64,000 nucleotides of DNA, from assembly GCF_900176485.1 (NCBI RefSeq), contig NZ_FWYD01000002.1:62001-126000 (forward strand), written 5' to 3'. The notes beneath the pieces are model-generated. The model had not been told where the DNA came from, searched no databases, and saw only the letters and a program-made list of their open reading frames with translations. The stretch is from Primorskyibacter flagellatus (lineage in GTDB: Bacteria > Pseudomonadota > Alphaproteobacteria > Rhodobacterales > Rhodobacteraceae). The stretch's first letter is position 1, and every line of letters begins with the position of its first letter. Positions 1-7,995 of this stretch are shown one piece after another. Made by a program: the position numbers and the translations under genes.

Positions 1-911
1 GCAACATCGTCACGACGATCCGTGGCTTTTCCGTATCCGAACTGGACGTACGCCGCGACCGCAGTTGGTGGGAAAAACTGATCGGCCGTGCCGCGCCATT
101 TGCGAAGTTCACCGCCAAGTTCGAGCAGGTTCAGGGCCAGATCGACAGGGTCACCGATGATCTTCTGCGCCACGAGCACACGCTTTTGAAAGACATCAAA
201 TCGCTTGATCTGCTGTATGAAAAGACGCTGGCCTTTTATGACGAGCTGGCGCTTTACATCGCCGCAGGCGAGGAAAAGCTGCGGGAACTTGACGAACAGA
301 TCATCCCCGCGAAAGAGGCCGAGGTTGAGGCCACGCCCGAGGACGAACAGGTGATGGCGGCGCAGGAATTGCGCGATCTGCGCGCCGCGCGCGACGATCT
401 GGAACGCCGGGTACACGATCTGAAACTGACGCGTCAGGTGACCATGCAGTCGCTTCCCTCGATCCGGTTGGTGCAGGAAAACGACAAGAGCCTTGTGACC
501 AAGATCAACTCCACCCTCGTCAACACCGTGCCGCTTTGGGAAACCCAGCTGGCGCAGGCGGTGACAATCCAGCGTTCGGCCGAAGCCGCCGCTGCGGTGC
601 GCGATGCCAATGACCTGACCAATGAGCTTTTGACCTCGAACGCCAAGAACCTGCGCGACAGCAACAAGATGATCCGCCAGGAGATGGAGCGCGGCGTATT
701 CGACATTGAGGCCGTCAAGCAGGCCAATGCCGATCTGATCGGGACAATTCAGGAATCGCTTCAGATTGCCGACGAAGGCAAGGCCCGCCGCGCCGCCGCC
801 GAGACAGAGCTGAAGAAGATGGAGGCAGAGCTGCGCGATACCCTTGCATCAGCCAAGGCAAAGAAGACCGGTCTGGGCGACACGGCCTCGACCTCTGTGC
901 CGAAAGGCTGA
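1..911 (+). CDS. TelA family protein (toxic anion resistance), 5' truncated
   Basis: The frame is open from base 3 to the stop at 909-911, so about 302 C-terminal codons are visible and the start lies outside the window. The TTG at 186 is an internal codon, not a start. The sequence is mostly helical and charged, with coiled-coil-like heptads, a conserved core around SLPSIRLVQENDKSLVTKI and then LWETQLAQAV, as in the TelA/KlaA family (PF05816). That family is linked to tellurite and other stress resistance, but its biochemical role is unclear. The next gene starts 2 bases after the stop, so the genes are probably co-transcribed with a DUF2927 lipoprotein and an SPFH protein. Family is confident, function is not. 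Confidence 0.85.
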   Translation, partial: NIVTTIRGFSVSELDVRRDRSWWEKLIGRAAPFAKFTAKFEQVQGQIDRVTDDLLRHEHTLLKDIKSLDLLYEKTLAFYDELALYIAAGEEKLRELDEQIIPAKEAEVEATPEDEQVMAAQELRDLRAARDDLERRVHDLKLTRQVTMQSLPSIRLVQENDKSLVTKINSTLVNTVPLWETQLAQAVTIQRSAEAAAAVRDANDLTNELLTSNAKNLRDSNKMIRQEMERGVFDIEAVKQANADLIGTIQESLQIADEGKARRAAAETELKKMEAELRDTLASAKAKKTGLGDTASTSVPKG

Positions 912-913
912 CC

Positions 914-1909
914 GTGGAACCGGGCCGTCAGATACGCTGGCTTTTGCTGGCCGGTTTTGCGGGTGTGGCGCTGGCGGGCTGTGAGATGTTGCCTAACGAG
1001 CCCACACCCCCATCGGAAATGCTTGCAATTCCCGCGCAGCCCGCCGCGACGCCGCCCCCGACAAAGCCTGTCTCGCCCAGCCCCAGCGCGACGCCGCCGT
1101 CCCCGGCCAGCCGGGAATTGGCCGCGTATTATGGCCGGTTGCAGCAGGATCTGCTGGTACAGGGCTTGCTCCGCACCAATGGGGGCGGCCCCGACACGCC
1201 GTTTACCGACACCATGCTGGCACGCAATTTCGAACGTATCGCGCTGGAAGAGGAATACGCCCGCGGCGCGGGTTTCACCCGCAGCAGCGGCGAATTGGGC
1301 CGGATCAAGAAATGGACCAGCCCGGTGCGGATCTCTGTCGAATTCGGTGCATCAGTCGATGCCGATCGCCGGGCGACGGACACGCGCGAGGTTACGAATT
1401 ACGCCCGCAGGCTGGCGCGCGTCACCGGTCATCCGATCAGCGTCAGCCAGTCCAATGCCAATTTCCATGTGCTGTTCATGGGCGAAGATGACAGCGCGCA
1501 TGTCAAGCCTCGTATCCGTGCGCTGGTGCCTGAGATCAGCGCCGCGTCACTGGCGATCTTCGACAATCTGCCGCGCGGCATCCACTGTCTTGTGCTGGCC
1601 TTCTCGGGCAGTCAGGGCGGCTATGACTATGCCCGTGCCGTCGCCCTGATCCGCGACGAACATCCCAATCTGCTGCGCCGGTCCTGCATTCACGAAGAGG
1701 TCGCACAAGGTCTTGGTCTGGGCAATGACAGCCCAGAGGCGCGCCCGTCGATCTTCAACGATGACGATGAATTCGCGCTGCTGACCACGCATGACGAGAT
1801 GCTGCTTAAAATCTTGTACGACCCACGGCTGAAGCCCGGCATGACCGCCGATCAGGTCCGCCCCGTCGTACGAGAGCTTGCCGCCCGACTGACCGGCGGC
1901 CCCAGTTAA
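914..1909 (+). CDS. DUF2927 domain lipoprotein
   Basis: A 331-residue predicted lipoprotein. The GTG start at 914 gives a short basic N-terminus, a hydrophobic stretch and a lipobox LAGC with Cys at about residue 23. A Pro-rich linker (residues 30-65) follows, then a globular domain typical of DUF2927. Near residue 260 it has the string HEEVAQGLGLGND, which resembles a zincin-type metal site (HExxx plus a later Gly) but lacks the second His of HExxH. I infer a possible, unproven peptidase-like fold. It lies between the TelA gene and the SPFH gene with spacings of 2 and 18 bases, so it is probably the envelope-facing member of the same module. Confidence 0.8.
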   Translation: MEPGRQIRWLLLAGFAGVALAGCEMLPNEPTPPSEMLAIPAQPAATPPPTKPVSPSPSATPPSPASRELAAYYGRLQQDLLVQGLLRTNGGGPDTPFTDTMLARNFERIALEEEYARGAGFTRSSGELGRIKKWTSPVRISVEFGASVDADRRATDTREVTNYARRLARVTGHPISVSQSNANFHVLFMGEDDSAHVKPRIRALVPEISAASLAIFDNLPRGIHCLVLAFSGSQGGYDYARAVALIRDEHPNLLRRSCIHEEVAQGLGLGNDSPEARPSIFNDDDEFALLTTHDEMLLKILYDPRLKPGMTADQVRPVVRELAARLTGGPS

Positions 1910-1927
1910 CCCCGAGGAGACACACCC

Positions 1928-3043
1928 ATGGGCATTTTCGACTTTCTGAGCGGCCAGTTCATCGACGTCATTCACTGGACCGACGACACCCGCGACACCA
2001 TGGTCTGGCGGTTCGAGCGTGAGGGCCACGAGATCAAGTACGGCGCCAAGCTGACGGTCCGCGAGGGGCAAGCGGCGGTTTTTGTGCATGAGGGTCAGCT
2101 GGCGGATGTGTTCACGCCGGGCCTTTACATGCTTGAAACGAACAACATGCCGATCATGACCTCGCTCCAGCATTGGGATCATGGTTTCAAAAGCCCCTTC
2201 AAATCCGAGATCTATTTCGTCAACACGACGCGGTTCAACGATCTGAAATGGGGCACGAAGAACCCGATCATGCTGCGCGATCCCGAATTCGGCCCGACCC
2301 GCATTCGGGCGTTCGGCACCTATTCGGTCCGGGTGGGAGACCCTGCGCGCTTCATGTCGGAAATCGTCGGCACGGACGGCGAATTCACCATGGACGAGAT
2401 CAGCTTTCAAATCCGCAATATCATCGTGCAGGAATTCAGCCGCGTGATCGCGTCGTCGGGCATCCCGGTGCTGGATATGGCTGCGAACACCGGCGATCTG
2501 GGCCAGGTTCTGGCCCGTGCGATCACCCCGACGCTGGAGCAATACGGCCTGACGATCCCAGAACTTTACATCGAGAATATCTCGCTGCCGCCTGCGGTGG
2601 AAAAGGCGCTGGACACCCGCACCTCGCGCGGGTTGTCGGGTGATCTGGACCAGCATCTGAAGTATTCCGCAGCCGAGGCGCTGCGTCAGGGCGGCGATGC
2701 CTCTGGCGCGATGGGCGCCGGGATGGGGGCTGGTATGGGCATGGCGATGGCAGGCCAGATGATGGGGGGACAACGCGGCCCGTGGGGCACCGTGCCTGCA
2801 TCTACGACAAGCGCGCCGCCGCCCCCACCGCCCGTGGAACATGTCTGGCACCTGGCCAAGAGCGGTGCGACCGAAGGCCCCTACTCCAAGGCTCAACTGG
2901 GTCGCATGGCCCGCGATGGCGACATGACCCGCGAGACCTATGTCTGGACCGCCGGGCAGGATGGCTGGAAACCCGCCGAGGATGTGGCTGAACTCGCACA
3001 GCTTTTCACCGTGATGCCCCCGCCCCCTCCGCCGGGGGTCTGA
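1928..3043 (+). CDS. SPFH domain protein with C-terminal GYF_2 (DUF4339) domain
   Basis: A 371-residue protein of the YdjI / 'virion core' SPFH group (COG4260). Residues about 1-250 form the SPFH region (GKL-like start, KYGAKLTVREGQAAVFVHEG, later FSRVIASSGIPVLDMAANTGDLG). It is followed by a Gly/Met-rich linker (MGAGMGAGMGMAMAGQMMGG), a Pro-rich stretch and a GYF_2 domain (about 308-360, WHLAKSGATEGPYSKAQL). GGAG-type ribosome binding site before ATG 1928. In Bacillus subtilis the relatives YdjI and the zinc-ribbon protein YdjG are encoded with pspA and act at stressed membranes. Here the zinc-ribbon gene also follows directly, which supports a membrane-scaffold role. The Pro-rich end (MPPPPPPGV) is notable. 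Confidence 0.85.
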   Translation: MGIFDFLSGQFIDVIHWTDDTRDTMVWRFEREGHEIKYGAKLTVREGQAAVFVHEGQLADVFTPGLYMLETNNMPIMTSLQHWDHGFKSPFKSEIYFVNTTRFNDLKWGTKNPIMLRDPEFGPTRIRAFGTYSVRVGDPARFMSEIVGTDGEFTMDEISFQIRNIIVQEFSRVIASSGIPVLDMAANTGDLGQVLARAITPTLEQYGLTIPELYIENISLPPAVEKALDTRTSRGLSGDLDQHLKYSAAEALRQGGDASGAMGAGMGAGMGMAMAGQMMGGQRGPWGTVPASTTSAPPPPPPVEHVWHLAKSGATEGPYSKAQLGRMARDGDMTRETYVWTAGQDGWKPAEDVAELAQLFTVMPPPPPPGV

Positions 3044-3172
3044 CGCACGCCGCACAAGCGCTCTGACATAGTGTCGGAGCATGGCTGCAGTTGAATAACG
3101 GCCAGCTTGAGGGCGGACCGGCACGCTGAACGGCACGCCGGGACGTGTTCCGTGAACAGGCAAGAGGATCAG

Positions 3173-4282
3173 ATGCCCGACGAATTCCCGACCCTCGCAC
3201 AGTCCGAACATCGCTTTCCCTGCGATCAATGCGGCGCGGATATGCGGTTTGATCCGGATGCTGGCCAGCTTGTCTGCGACCATTGCGGCAACACGGCAGA
3301 GGTGGCGCAAGCCGGGCCGTGGACCGGCGGCATCCGCGAGATTGACTTCGATCGCGCCATCCGGGGCGACATGTCAGAGGCCGAGATCGAGGAAACACGC
3401 GTCACGAAATGCCCCAATTGCGGGGCGTCGGTGGAATTCGACGCGGATATCCACGCCACGGAATGTCCGTTCTGCGCGACCCCCGTTGTCACCGATACCG
3501 GCGCGCATCGGCATATCAAGCCGCGCGGATTGCTACCTTTCCGTCTCAGCCAGGAAGAGGCGCGCAGCGCGATGAATGACTGGCTGGGCGGGCTGTGGTT
3601 TGCGCCCGGCGGCCTACAGGACTATGCCCGTAAGGGGCGGAAGATGAACGGCATCTATGTGCCTTACTGGACCTTCGACGCCGACACGAAATCGCAATAC
3701 CGAGGCGAACGCGGAACCGTCTATTACGAAACAAGAACCGTCACCCGCGACGGCAAGACCGAGCAGGTCCGGGTGCAAAAGATCCGCTGGCGCGCCGTGT
3801 CCGGGCGGGTCGCGCGGTTCTTCGACGACGTGCTGGTGCTGGCCTCTACCTCGCTGCCCAAAAAGTTCACCGACGCGCTGGAACCTTGGGACCTGTCGGA
3901 ACTGGAGACCTACCGGCCGGAATTCCTGGCGGGCTTCCGGGCAGAAGGCTACGGCGTGCAGTTGGAAGACGGTTTCGGCGAGGCGCGACAGATCATGGAT
4001 CGGCAGATCGCCCGCGATATCCGCTTTGACATCGGGGGGGACCGCCAACGCATCCACAGCGTCGCGACAGACGTCGATGATGTGACGTTCAAACATATCC
4101 TGCTGCCCGTCTGGCTGGCCGCCTACAAATTTCGCGGCAAGACCTACCGGTTTGTCGTCAACGGTCGCACCGGCCGGGTACAAGGTGAGCGGCCGTGGTC
4201 GCCCTGGAAGATCACCGCCGCGGTGATCCTGGGCCTGATTATCGCAGGGTGTGTCGGCTTTATCATAGCGACGAATCAATAA
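3173..4282 (+). CDS. Double zinc-ribbon protein with C-terminal membrane anchor (YdjG-like)
   Basis: A 369-residue protein. The ATG at 3173 is chosen because AGAGG lies just upstream; a longer frame to 3107 has no ribosome binding site. Two zinc ribbons are visible: CDQCG...CDHCG (residues about 17-38) and CPNCG...CPFC (about 80-100). A globular middle rich in Tyr, Trp and Arg follows, then one transmembrane helix at the extreme C-terminus (VILGLIIAGCVGFIIA). Such proteins are often annotated as TFIIB-type zinc-finger or PriA-like, but there is no helicase motif. Proximity to the SPFH gene matches the B. subtilis ydjG-ydjI pairing. A dispersed inverted repeat begins 9 bases after the stop. 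Confidence 0.75.
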   Translation: MPDEFPTLAQSEHRFPCDQCGADMRFDPDAGQLVCDHCGNTAEVAQAGPWTGGIREIDFDRAIRGDMSEAEIEETRVTKCPNCGASVEFDADIHATECPFCATPVVTDTGAHRHIKPRGLLPFRLSQEEARSAMNDWLGGLWFAPGGLQDYARKGRKMNGIYVPYWTFDADTKSQYRGERGTVYYETRTVTRDGKTEQVRVQKIRWRAVSGRVARFFDDVLVLASTSLPKKFTDALEPWDLSELETYRPEFLAGFRAEGYGVQLEDGFGEARQIMDRQIARDIRFDIGGDRQRIHSVATDVDDVTFKHILLPVWLAAYKFRGKTYRFVVNGRTGRVQGERPWSPWKITAAVILGLIIAGCVGFIIATNQ

Positions 4283-4290
4283 GGTCGTCA

Positions 4291-4360
4291 CCCGCCCCGG
4301 ACTTGATCCGGGGCCTCTGCGTTGGCGAGTCGGAAGGCCCCGGATCAAGTCCGGGGCGGG
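4291..4360. repeat. Dispersed inverted repeat, copy 1
   Basis: Two perfect 25-base inverted arms (4291-4315 and 4336-4360) separated by a 20-base spacer. Each arm is itself self-complementary: CCCCGGA, CTTGA, TCCGGGG. Three more full copies occur at 9156, 17143 and 22586, plus a single arm at 15237. It could form a long hairpin or two smaller ones. No T-tract follows, so it is not a classic terminator. It resembles REP/BIME-type elements. Confidence 0.85.
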
Positions 4361-4594
4361 GCCTTGTGCCGGATGCGTTGGTCATTATGGTTGATTGCAT
4401 GTACCAAATTGCGAATTAGCCTACATCTTTTCGAGCCTGCATCTGCCGCCCAAGAGCGCCTGATCCGGGCCATCTTTTCTTAGTCGCTGCGTCGAAGTTG
4501 TCAGGATCTGTGTCTACGTCTAGCCTCGAACCTTACTGACCAACTTGATCCGGCGTGATTGTGCAAGGCTTGGTCTTGCGGGAAATCGTCGCTC

Positions 4595-4609
4595 ATGTTA
4601 GCGCAAACA
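4595..4609. promoter_or_regulatory. Candidate LacI-type operator upstream of fructokinase
   Basis: ATGTTAGCGCAAACA matches the LacI-family consensus TGTTAGCGCTAACA with one mismatch in the 14-base core. It sits about 20-34 bases before the fructokinase start, where a repressor would block transcription or initiation. A close relative (ATGTTAGCGCTGACC) lies at 42141-42155 upstream of transaldolase and priA. No LacI-type regulator is encoded in the window. The rest of the gap 4361-4628 shows nothing else I can support. Confidence 0.45.
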
Positions 4610-4628
4610 ATACAATTGGGAGGTGTCC

Positions 4629-5537
4629 ATGATACTCTGCTGTGGCGAAGCGCTGATCGACATGTTGCCCCGTACCACAATCGAAGGCGAAGGCGCTTTT
4701 GCCCCACATGCGGGCGGCGCGGTTTTCAACACGGCGATCGCCTTGGGGCGGCTTGGCACGCCGACAGGGTATTTTGGTGGTCTGTCTCATGACTTGTTCG
4801 GGCAGCTTCTGGAGAACAATCTGGCGGCCAGCAATGTGGACAGTCGCCTTGCACCACGGTCCGACAGACCGACGACGCTCGCCTTCGTGACGCTGACCGA
4901 CGGACAGGCGCAATACGCCTTCTACGACGAGAACACCGCCGGCCGCATGCTGCGCGCCGAGGACCTGCCAGCGCTGACCGACGAGGTGAACGCGCTCTTT
5001 TTCGGCGGCATCAGCCTTGTTGGCGAACCGGCGGCGGATGCCTATAAGGCGCTCGCCCTGCGCGAGGCGTCGCGCCTGCCTGTCATGATCGATCCCAATA
5101 TCCGCCCCGGCTTCATCACCGACGAGGCGCGGTATCGCGCGCGGCTGGACGCGATGCTGGCGGTCTCGGACATCGTCAAAATTTCCGACGAAGACCTGCA
5201 CTGGCTCGGCACCACGCCTCAGGGCCTTCTGGCCAGTGGTGGACCGAAACTGGTGTTGATGACGCGCGGCGCACAAGGGGTCGAGGCGCATATCGGCTCT
5301 GGAAGTTTTGAAGTGTCCGCGCAGAAGGCATTGGTCGTTGATACTGTCGGCGCGGGCGATACGTTCAACGCAGGCTTTCTGGCGGGCTTGTCTCGCGAAG
5401 GCCTGTTGTCCAAAGAGGCTATCGCCTCGGCCACTTCTGACATGTTACGTCCTGCAATCGAATTGGGCGCGCGCGCGGCGGCCGTCACCGTCAGCCGTGC
5501 GGGTGCAAACCCGCCCTGGGCCGAGGAACTGGCATGA
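4629..5537 (+). CDS. frk: PfkB family carbohydrate kinase, probable fructokinase
   Basis: A 302-residue ribokinase/PfkB-family sugar kinase, ATP-dependent and cytoplasmic. The family signatures are present: an N-terminal [15 protein letters not shown] and the C-terminal PfkB motif [17 protein letters not shown] (residues about 237-253), whose GAGD aspartate is the catalytic base. ATG 4629 is preferred over the GTG at 4623 because the GGGAGG ribosome binding site (4618-4623) overlaps that GTG. Similarity in length and motifs points to fructokinase; other hexose or ketose substrates remain possible. A LacI-like operator precedes it. Its stop overlaps the start of dtd (ATGA). Confidence 0.8.
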   Translation: MILCCGEALIDMLPRTTIEGEGAFAPHAGGAVFNTAIALGRLGTPTGYFGGLSHDLFGQLLENNLAASNVDSRLAPRSDRPTTLAFVTLTDGQAQYAFYDENTAGRMLRAEDLPALTDEVNALFFGGISLVGEPAADAYKALALREASRLPVMIDPNIRPGFITDEARYRARLDAMLAVSDIVKISDEDLHWLGTTPQGLLASGGPKLVLMTRGAQGVEAHIGSGSFEVSAQKALVVDTVGAGDTFNAGFLAGLSREGLLSKEAIASATSDMLRPAIELGARAAAVTVSRAGANPPWAEELA

Positions 5538-5976
5538 GAGCCCTTGTCCAGCGCGTGTCCGAAGCGGCGGTACGGGTCGATGGCGCGGTGCTGGGCGAGA
5601 TCGGGCCGGGCCTTCTGATCCTCGTTTGCGCGATGCAGGATGACCCGGCAGATGCCCCGCCAAGCTGGCGGCGAAGATCGCCAAGCTGCGCATTTTCGCG
5701 GATAACGACGGCAAGATGAACCGGTCGCTGTCTGATACGGGCGGCGCGGCGCTGGTGGTCAGCCAGTTCACGCTTGCCGCCGACACGTCCCGCGGCAACC
5801 GCCCCGGCTTTTCAACCGCCGCACCCCCGTCAGAGGGCGCACCCGCCTACGAGGCCTTTGCCGACGCAATGGCAAAGCTGGGCATCCCGACGGCGCGCGG
5901 CAAGTTCGGCGCGGATATGAAGGTCAGCCTTGTGAACGATGGTCCGGTGACGATCTGGATTGACACCGCCGTGTGA
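5534..5976 (+). pseudogene. dtd: D-aminoacyl-tRNA deacylase, frameshifted
   Basis: The first part (from ATG 5534) reads as the Dtd N-terminus, [17 protein letters not shown] and [15 protein letters not shown]. The second part, in another frame, reads [12 protein letters not shown], then [17 protein letters not shown] and [17 protein letters not shown], the catalytic and C-terminal motifs. The switch lies at a run of four C (5655-5658); one extra C would restore a complete protein of about 147 residues. Dtd hydrolyses D-aminoacyl-tRNA (and glycyl-tRNAAla) to protect translation. Either the gene is inactivated by a one-base deletion or the assembly has a homopolymer error; the well-conserved downstream frame favours a recent event or an error. 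It is translationally coupled to the kinase gene. Confidence 0.85.
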
Positions 5977-6096
5977 GCCGCGGACCTTCTTGACGAACTG
6001 CGTCAGGCGGACGATGCGCTGCCCGTCATCGCGGCCCTCGGTATAGCGGGCAATGTCAGCCACCGGTGAAACCCGGCACCTTTGCCTGACACAGCG

Positions 6097-7188
6097 CTAA
6101 AGATCGACCGATTGGCCGGTGCTGGCAGAAAGCTGCGCAGCCAGACCGAGACGCACGGCCATGTGGCCATCTTTCACGGTTACTTCCGGCGGCGCGTTGC
6201 CCAGCACGGCCTCACGGAACTTTTGATGTTGATAGTAAGTCGAGCCGTTGTGATCGCCCGCCTCCAACAACCTTGGCTCAACCGGAATATCTAGCGTCAT
6301 CGGCCCCTTGGGATTGCGCGGGCTGACGATCAGTTGCGGCACGGGCGGGGTGCCCAAATCGGCAGGCCAGAACCTTCCCGGCCCAGGCACAAGGCATTCG
6401 ATCTTCCCCGCCGGGCCCACGGCCGAGATCTCCTCTTGATAGCGGCTGCCTTCGGCGAACATGCACAACTCCAGCATGGCGCGGGCACCGTTGGCGAATT
6501 CGACGATGACATAGCCATGGTCCCAAATATCGGGTGTCTCACCGCCATAGGTCTCGTCCAGATGATTGGTCGCCTGCCCGGCGCTGGCCATCACACGAAC
6601 CGGATCAGACGGGATCACCAGCCGCATCAAATCAAAGAAGTGGCAACATTTTTCGACCAGTGTCCCGCCGGAATAGCGGTTGAACCGGTTCCAGTCGCCG
6701 ACCTTCTTGAGAAAGGCGAAGCGGTGCTCGCGGATGGTCAGCATCCTGACGCCGCCGGTTGCCGCATCCACCTGATCCAGCAGCGCTGCGATGGGCGGCA
6801 TGTAGCGGTATTCCATCGCCACCCAGATCGGTGCCGGATAGGCCGCACAGATCTCGATCACGCGATCCGTGTCGGCCGGATTGGTGAAAAGCGGCTTTTC
6901 GATCAACAGCGGCAGCGGGCGCTTGGCCGCAATCAATTCCAACTGCGGGACGTGAAGATGGTTGGGCGACGCGATCAGAAGGCAATCCAGACCCTCGACT
7001 GCCAATAAGTCCTCAAGCGTCTCGGGCAGCACCGCACCCGGCGCCAAGTCAGCAGCGGCCTCTCGCATGGCGCGGTCCGGTTCGAAAATCGCACCGACGC
7101 GTGTGTCCGGCAGAAGCGCGATGTTGCGCAGATGTTCCTGCCCCATCATGCCGCAGCCGATGATGCCGTAGATGACGGTATCGCTCAT
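6097..7188 (-). CDS. Gfo/Idh/MocA family NAD(P)-dependent oxidoreductase; possible NAD-dependent glycosidase
   Basis: A 363-residue protein. ATG 7188 is preferred because GCAGGA lies just before it; an ATG at 7203 overlaps the stop of the GntR gene but has no ribosome binding site. The N-terminal Rossmann fold shows GIIGCGMMGQEHLRNIA, then LLIEKPLF (the EKP lysine of the family) and a C-terminal alpha/beta domain with EYRYMPPIAALL and SGGTLVEKCCHFFDLMR. Members oxidise or reduce sugars, and some (GH109, GH188) are NAD-dependent glycosidases. Beside the SmoABC-like genes, a sulfoquinovosidase of GH188 type is an attractive but unproven role. It is co-oriented and nearly contiguous with the GntR gene. 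Confidence 0.8.
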   Translation of the reverse strand: MSDTVIYGIIGCGMMGQEHLRNIALLPDTRVGAIFEPDRAMREAAADLAPGAVLPETLEDLLAVEGLDCLLIASPNHLHVPQLELIAAKRPLPLLIEKPLFTNPADTDRVIEICAAYPAPIWVAMEYRYMPPIAALLDQVDAATGGVRMLTIREHRFAFLKKVGDWNRFNRYSGGTLVEKCCHFFDLMRLVIPSDPVRVMASAGQATNHLDETYGGETPDIWDHGYVIVEFANGARAMLELCMFAEGSRYQEEISAVGPAGKIECLVPGPGRFWPADLGTPPVPQLIVSPRNPKGPMTLDIPVEPRLLEAGDHNGSTYYQHQKFREAVLGNAPPEVTVKDGHMAVRLGLAAQLSASTGQSVDL

Positions 7189-7199
7189 GTGTCCTGCTT

Positions 7200-7901
7200 T
7201 CATTTAAGGCGCGTGACATAGCGCGCCACATTCGTGTCGATCCAACTGCGCGAGACCTCTACCCGTACGCCGTTCTGTCCCCAACTGATGCGATCTGCCA
7301 ACAGACAGGGGCTACCCTGCGGCGTACCGAAATCCTGCGGTGCCCATTCAGGCACGTCGCCCAAGCGCAACTGATCTTCGGCGCGCATGATCCACAGTCC
7401 CAATCGCTGGCGATAGTAATGATAGAGAGACTCGGACAGATCCCGCGCCGCGATCCGCTCGGCAAAGCTGGCGTCCAGCCAGATTTCCTCAAGCACTGCT
7501 GGCGTACCATCCAGCTTGCGCAACCGTCGGATGCGATGCGCATCCGACGAGGCACCGAAATCCGGCAGATCAACGGGTTTCGCAAGACGCGTCACATCCA
7601 GCACATCCGCCGTCGGCAAACCGCCCCCACGCAGCAACTCCACCCGGAAGAACGCGTAAACGCTTTTCGTATCCGCTTGCGCACGGATGTAATTGCCCGA
7701 GCCCTGCACACGCTCCAACATGCCCTTCGAGGTCAGGTCCGCCAGCGCCTTGCGCAATGTCCCCACAGAGATTCCAAGCTCTGCGGACATGTCACGTTCC
7801 GGGGGCAAACGCTCGCCATCCAGATAGCGGCCCGCATTTATCTCGCGGATCAGCATCTCGCTGATCTGGATATATAGCGGCAAGGAAGACTGGTCTGACA
7901 T
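7200..7901 (-). CDS. GntR family transcriptional regulator (HutC/UTRA type)
   Basis: A 233-residue regulator. The N-terminal winged helix (residues about 5-70) has the typical LPPERDMSAELGISVGTLRKAL and MLERVQGSGNYI. The remainder reads as a UTRA effector-binding domain, which usually senses a small sugar or acid metabolite. It is transcribed divergently from the monooxygenase operon across a 94-base gap and its stop (TGA, 7200-7202) overlaps the first possible start of the oxidoreductase gene. This suggests local control of the 6.1-13.7 kb cluster, with the ligand probably the transported substrate or a product. No specific operator could be assigned to it. Confidence 0.88.
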   Translation of the reverse strand: MSDQSSLPLYIQISEMLIREINAGRYLDGERLPPERDMSAELGISVGTLRKALADLTSKGMLERVQGSGNYIRAQADTKSVYAFFRVELLRGGGLPTADVLDVTRLAKPVDLPDFGASSDAHRIRRLRKLDGTPAVLEEIWLDASFAERIAARDLSESLYHYYRQRLGLWIMRAEDQLRLGDVPEWAPQDFGTPQGSPCLLADRISWGQNGVRVEVSRSWIDTNVARYVTRLK

Positions 7902-7937
7902 TGGTGCGTCCGGGTGCGCGAAATAATTGATACACTA

Positions 7938-7951
7938 TTGATCTACATCAA
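7938..7951. promoter_or_regulatory. FNR-type box in divergent promoter
   Basis: TTGATCTACATCAA is an exact match to the FNR/FnrL consensus TTGAT-N4-ATCAA. It lies inside the 94-base gap between the GntR gene and the monooxygenase gene, centred about 51 bases before the latter's ATG. An additional TTGAT occurs at 7927-7931. FNR-like proteins bind such sites in response to oxygen. The nearby Crp/Fnr gene at 14272 lacks the ExxSR recognition helix, so another regulator would be expected to bind. Confidence 0.55.
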
Positions 7952-7995
7952 ATCCGATGCTACGCAAGACAAAATGACGCAGCCGGAGAACCCTG

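Noticed and set aside
1547-3310. Long minus-strand open frame (587 codons)
   Set aside because: Lies wholly opposite the DUF2927 and SPFH genes, has no recognisable domain and reflects GC-rich antisense codon bias.
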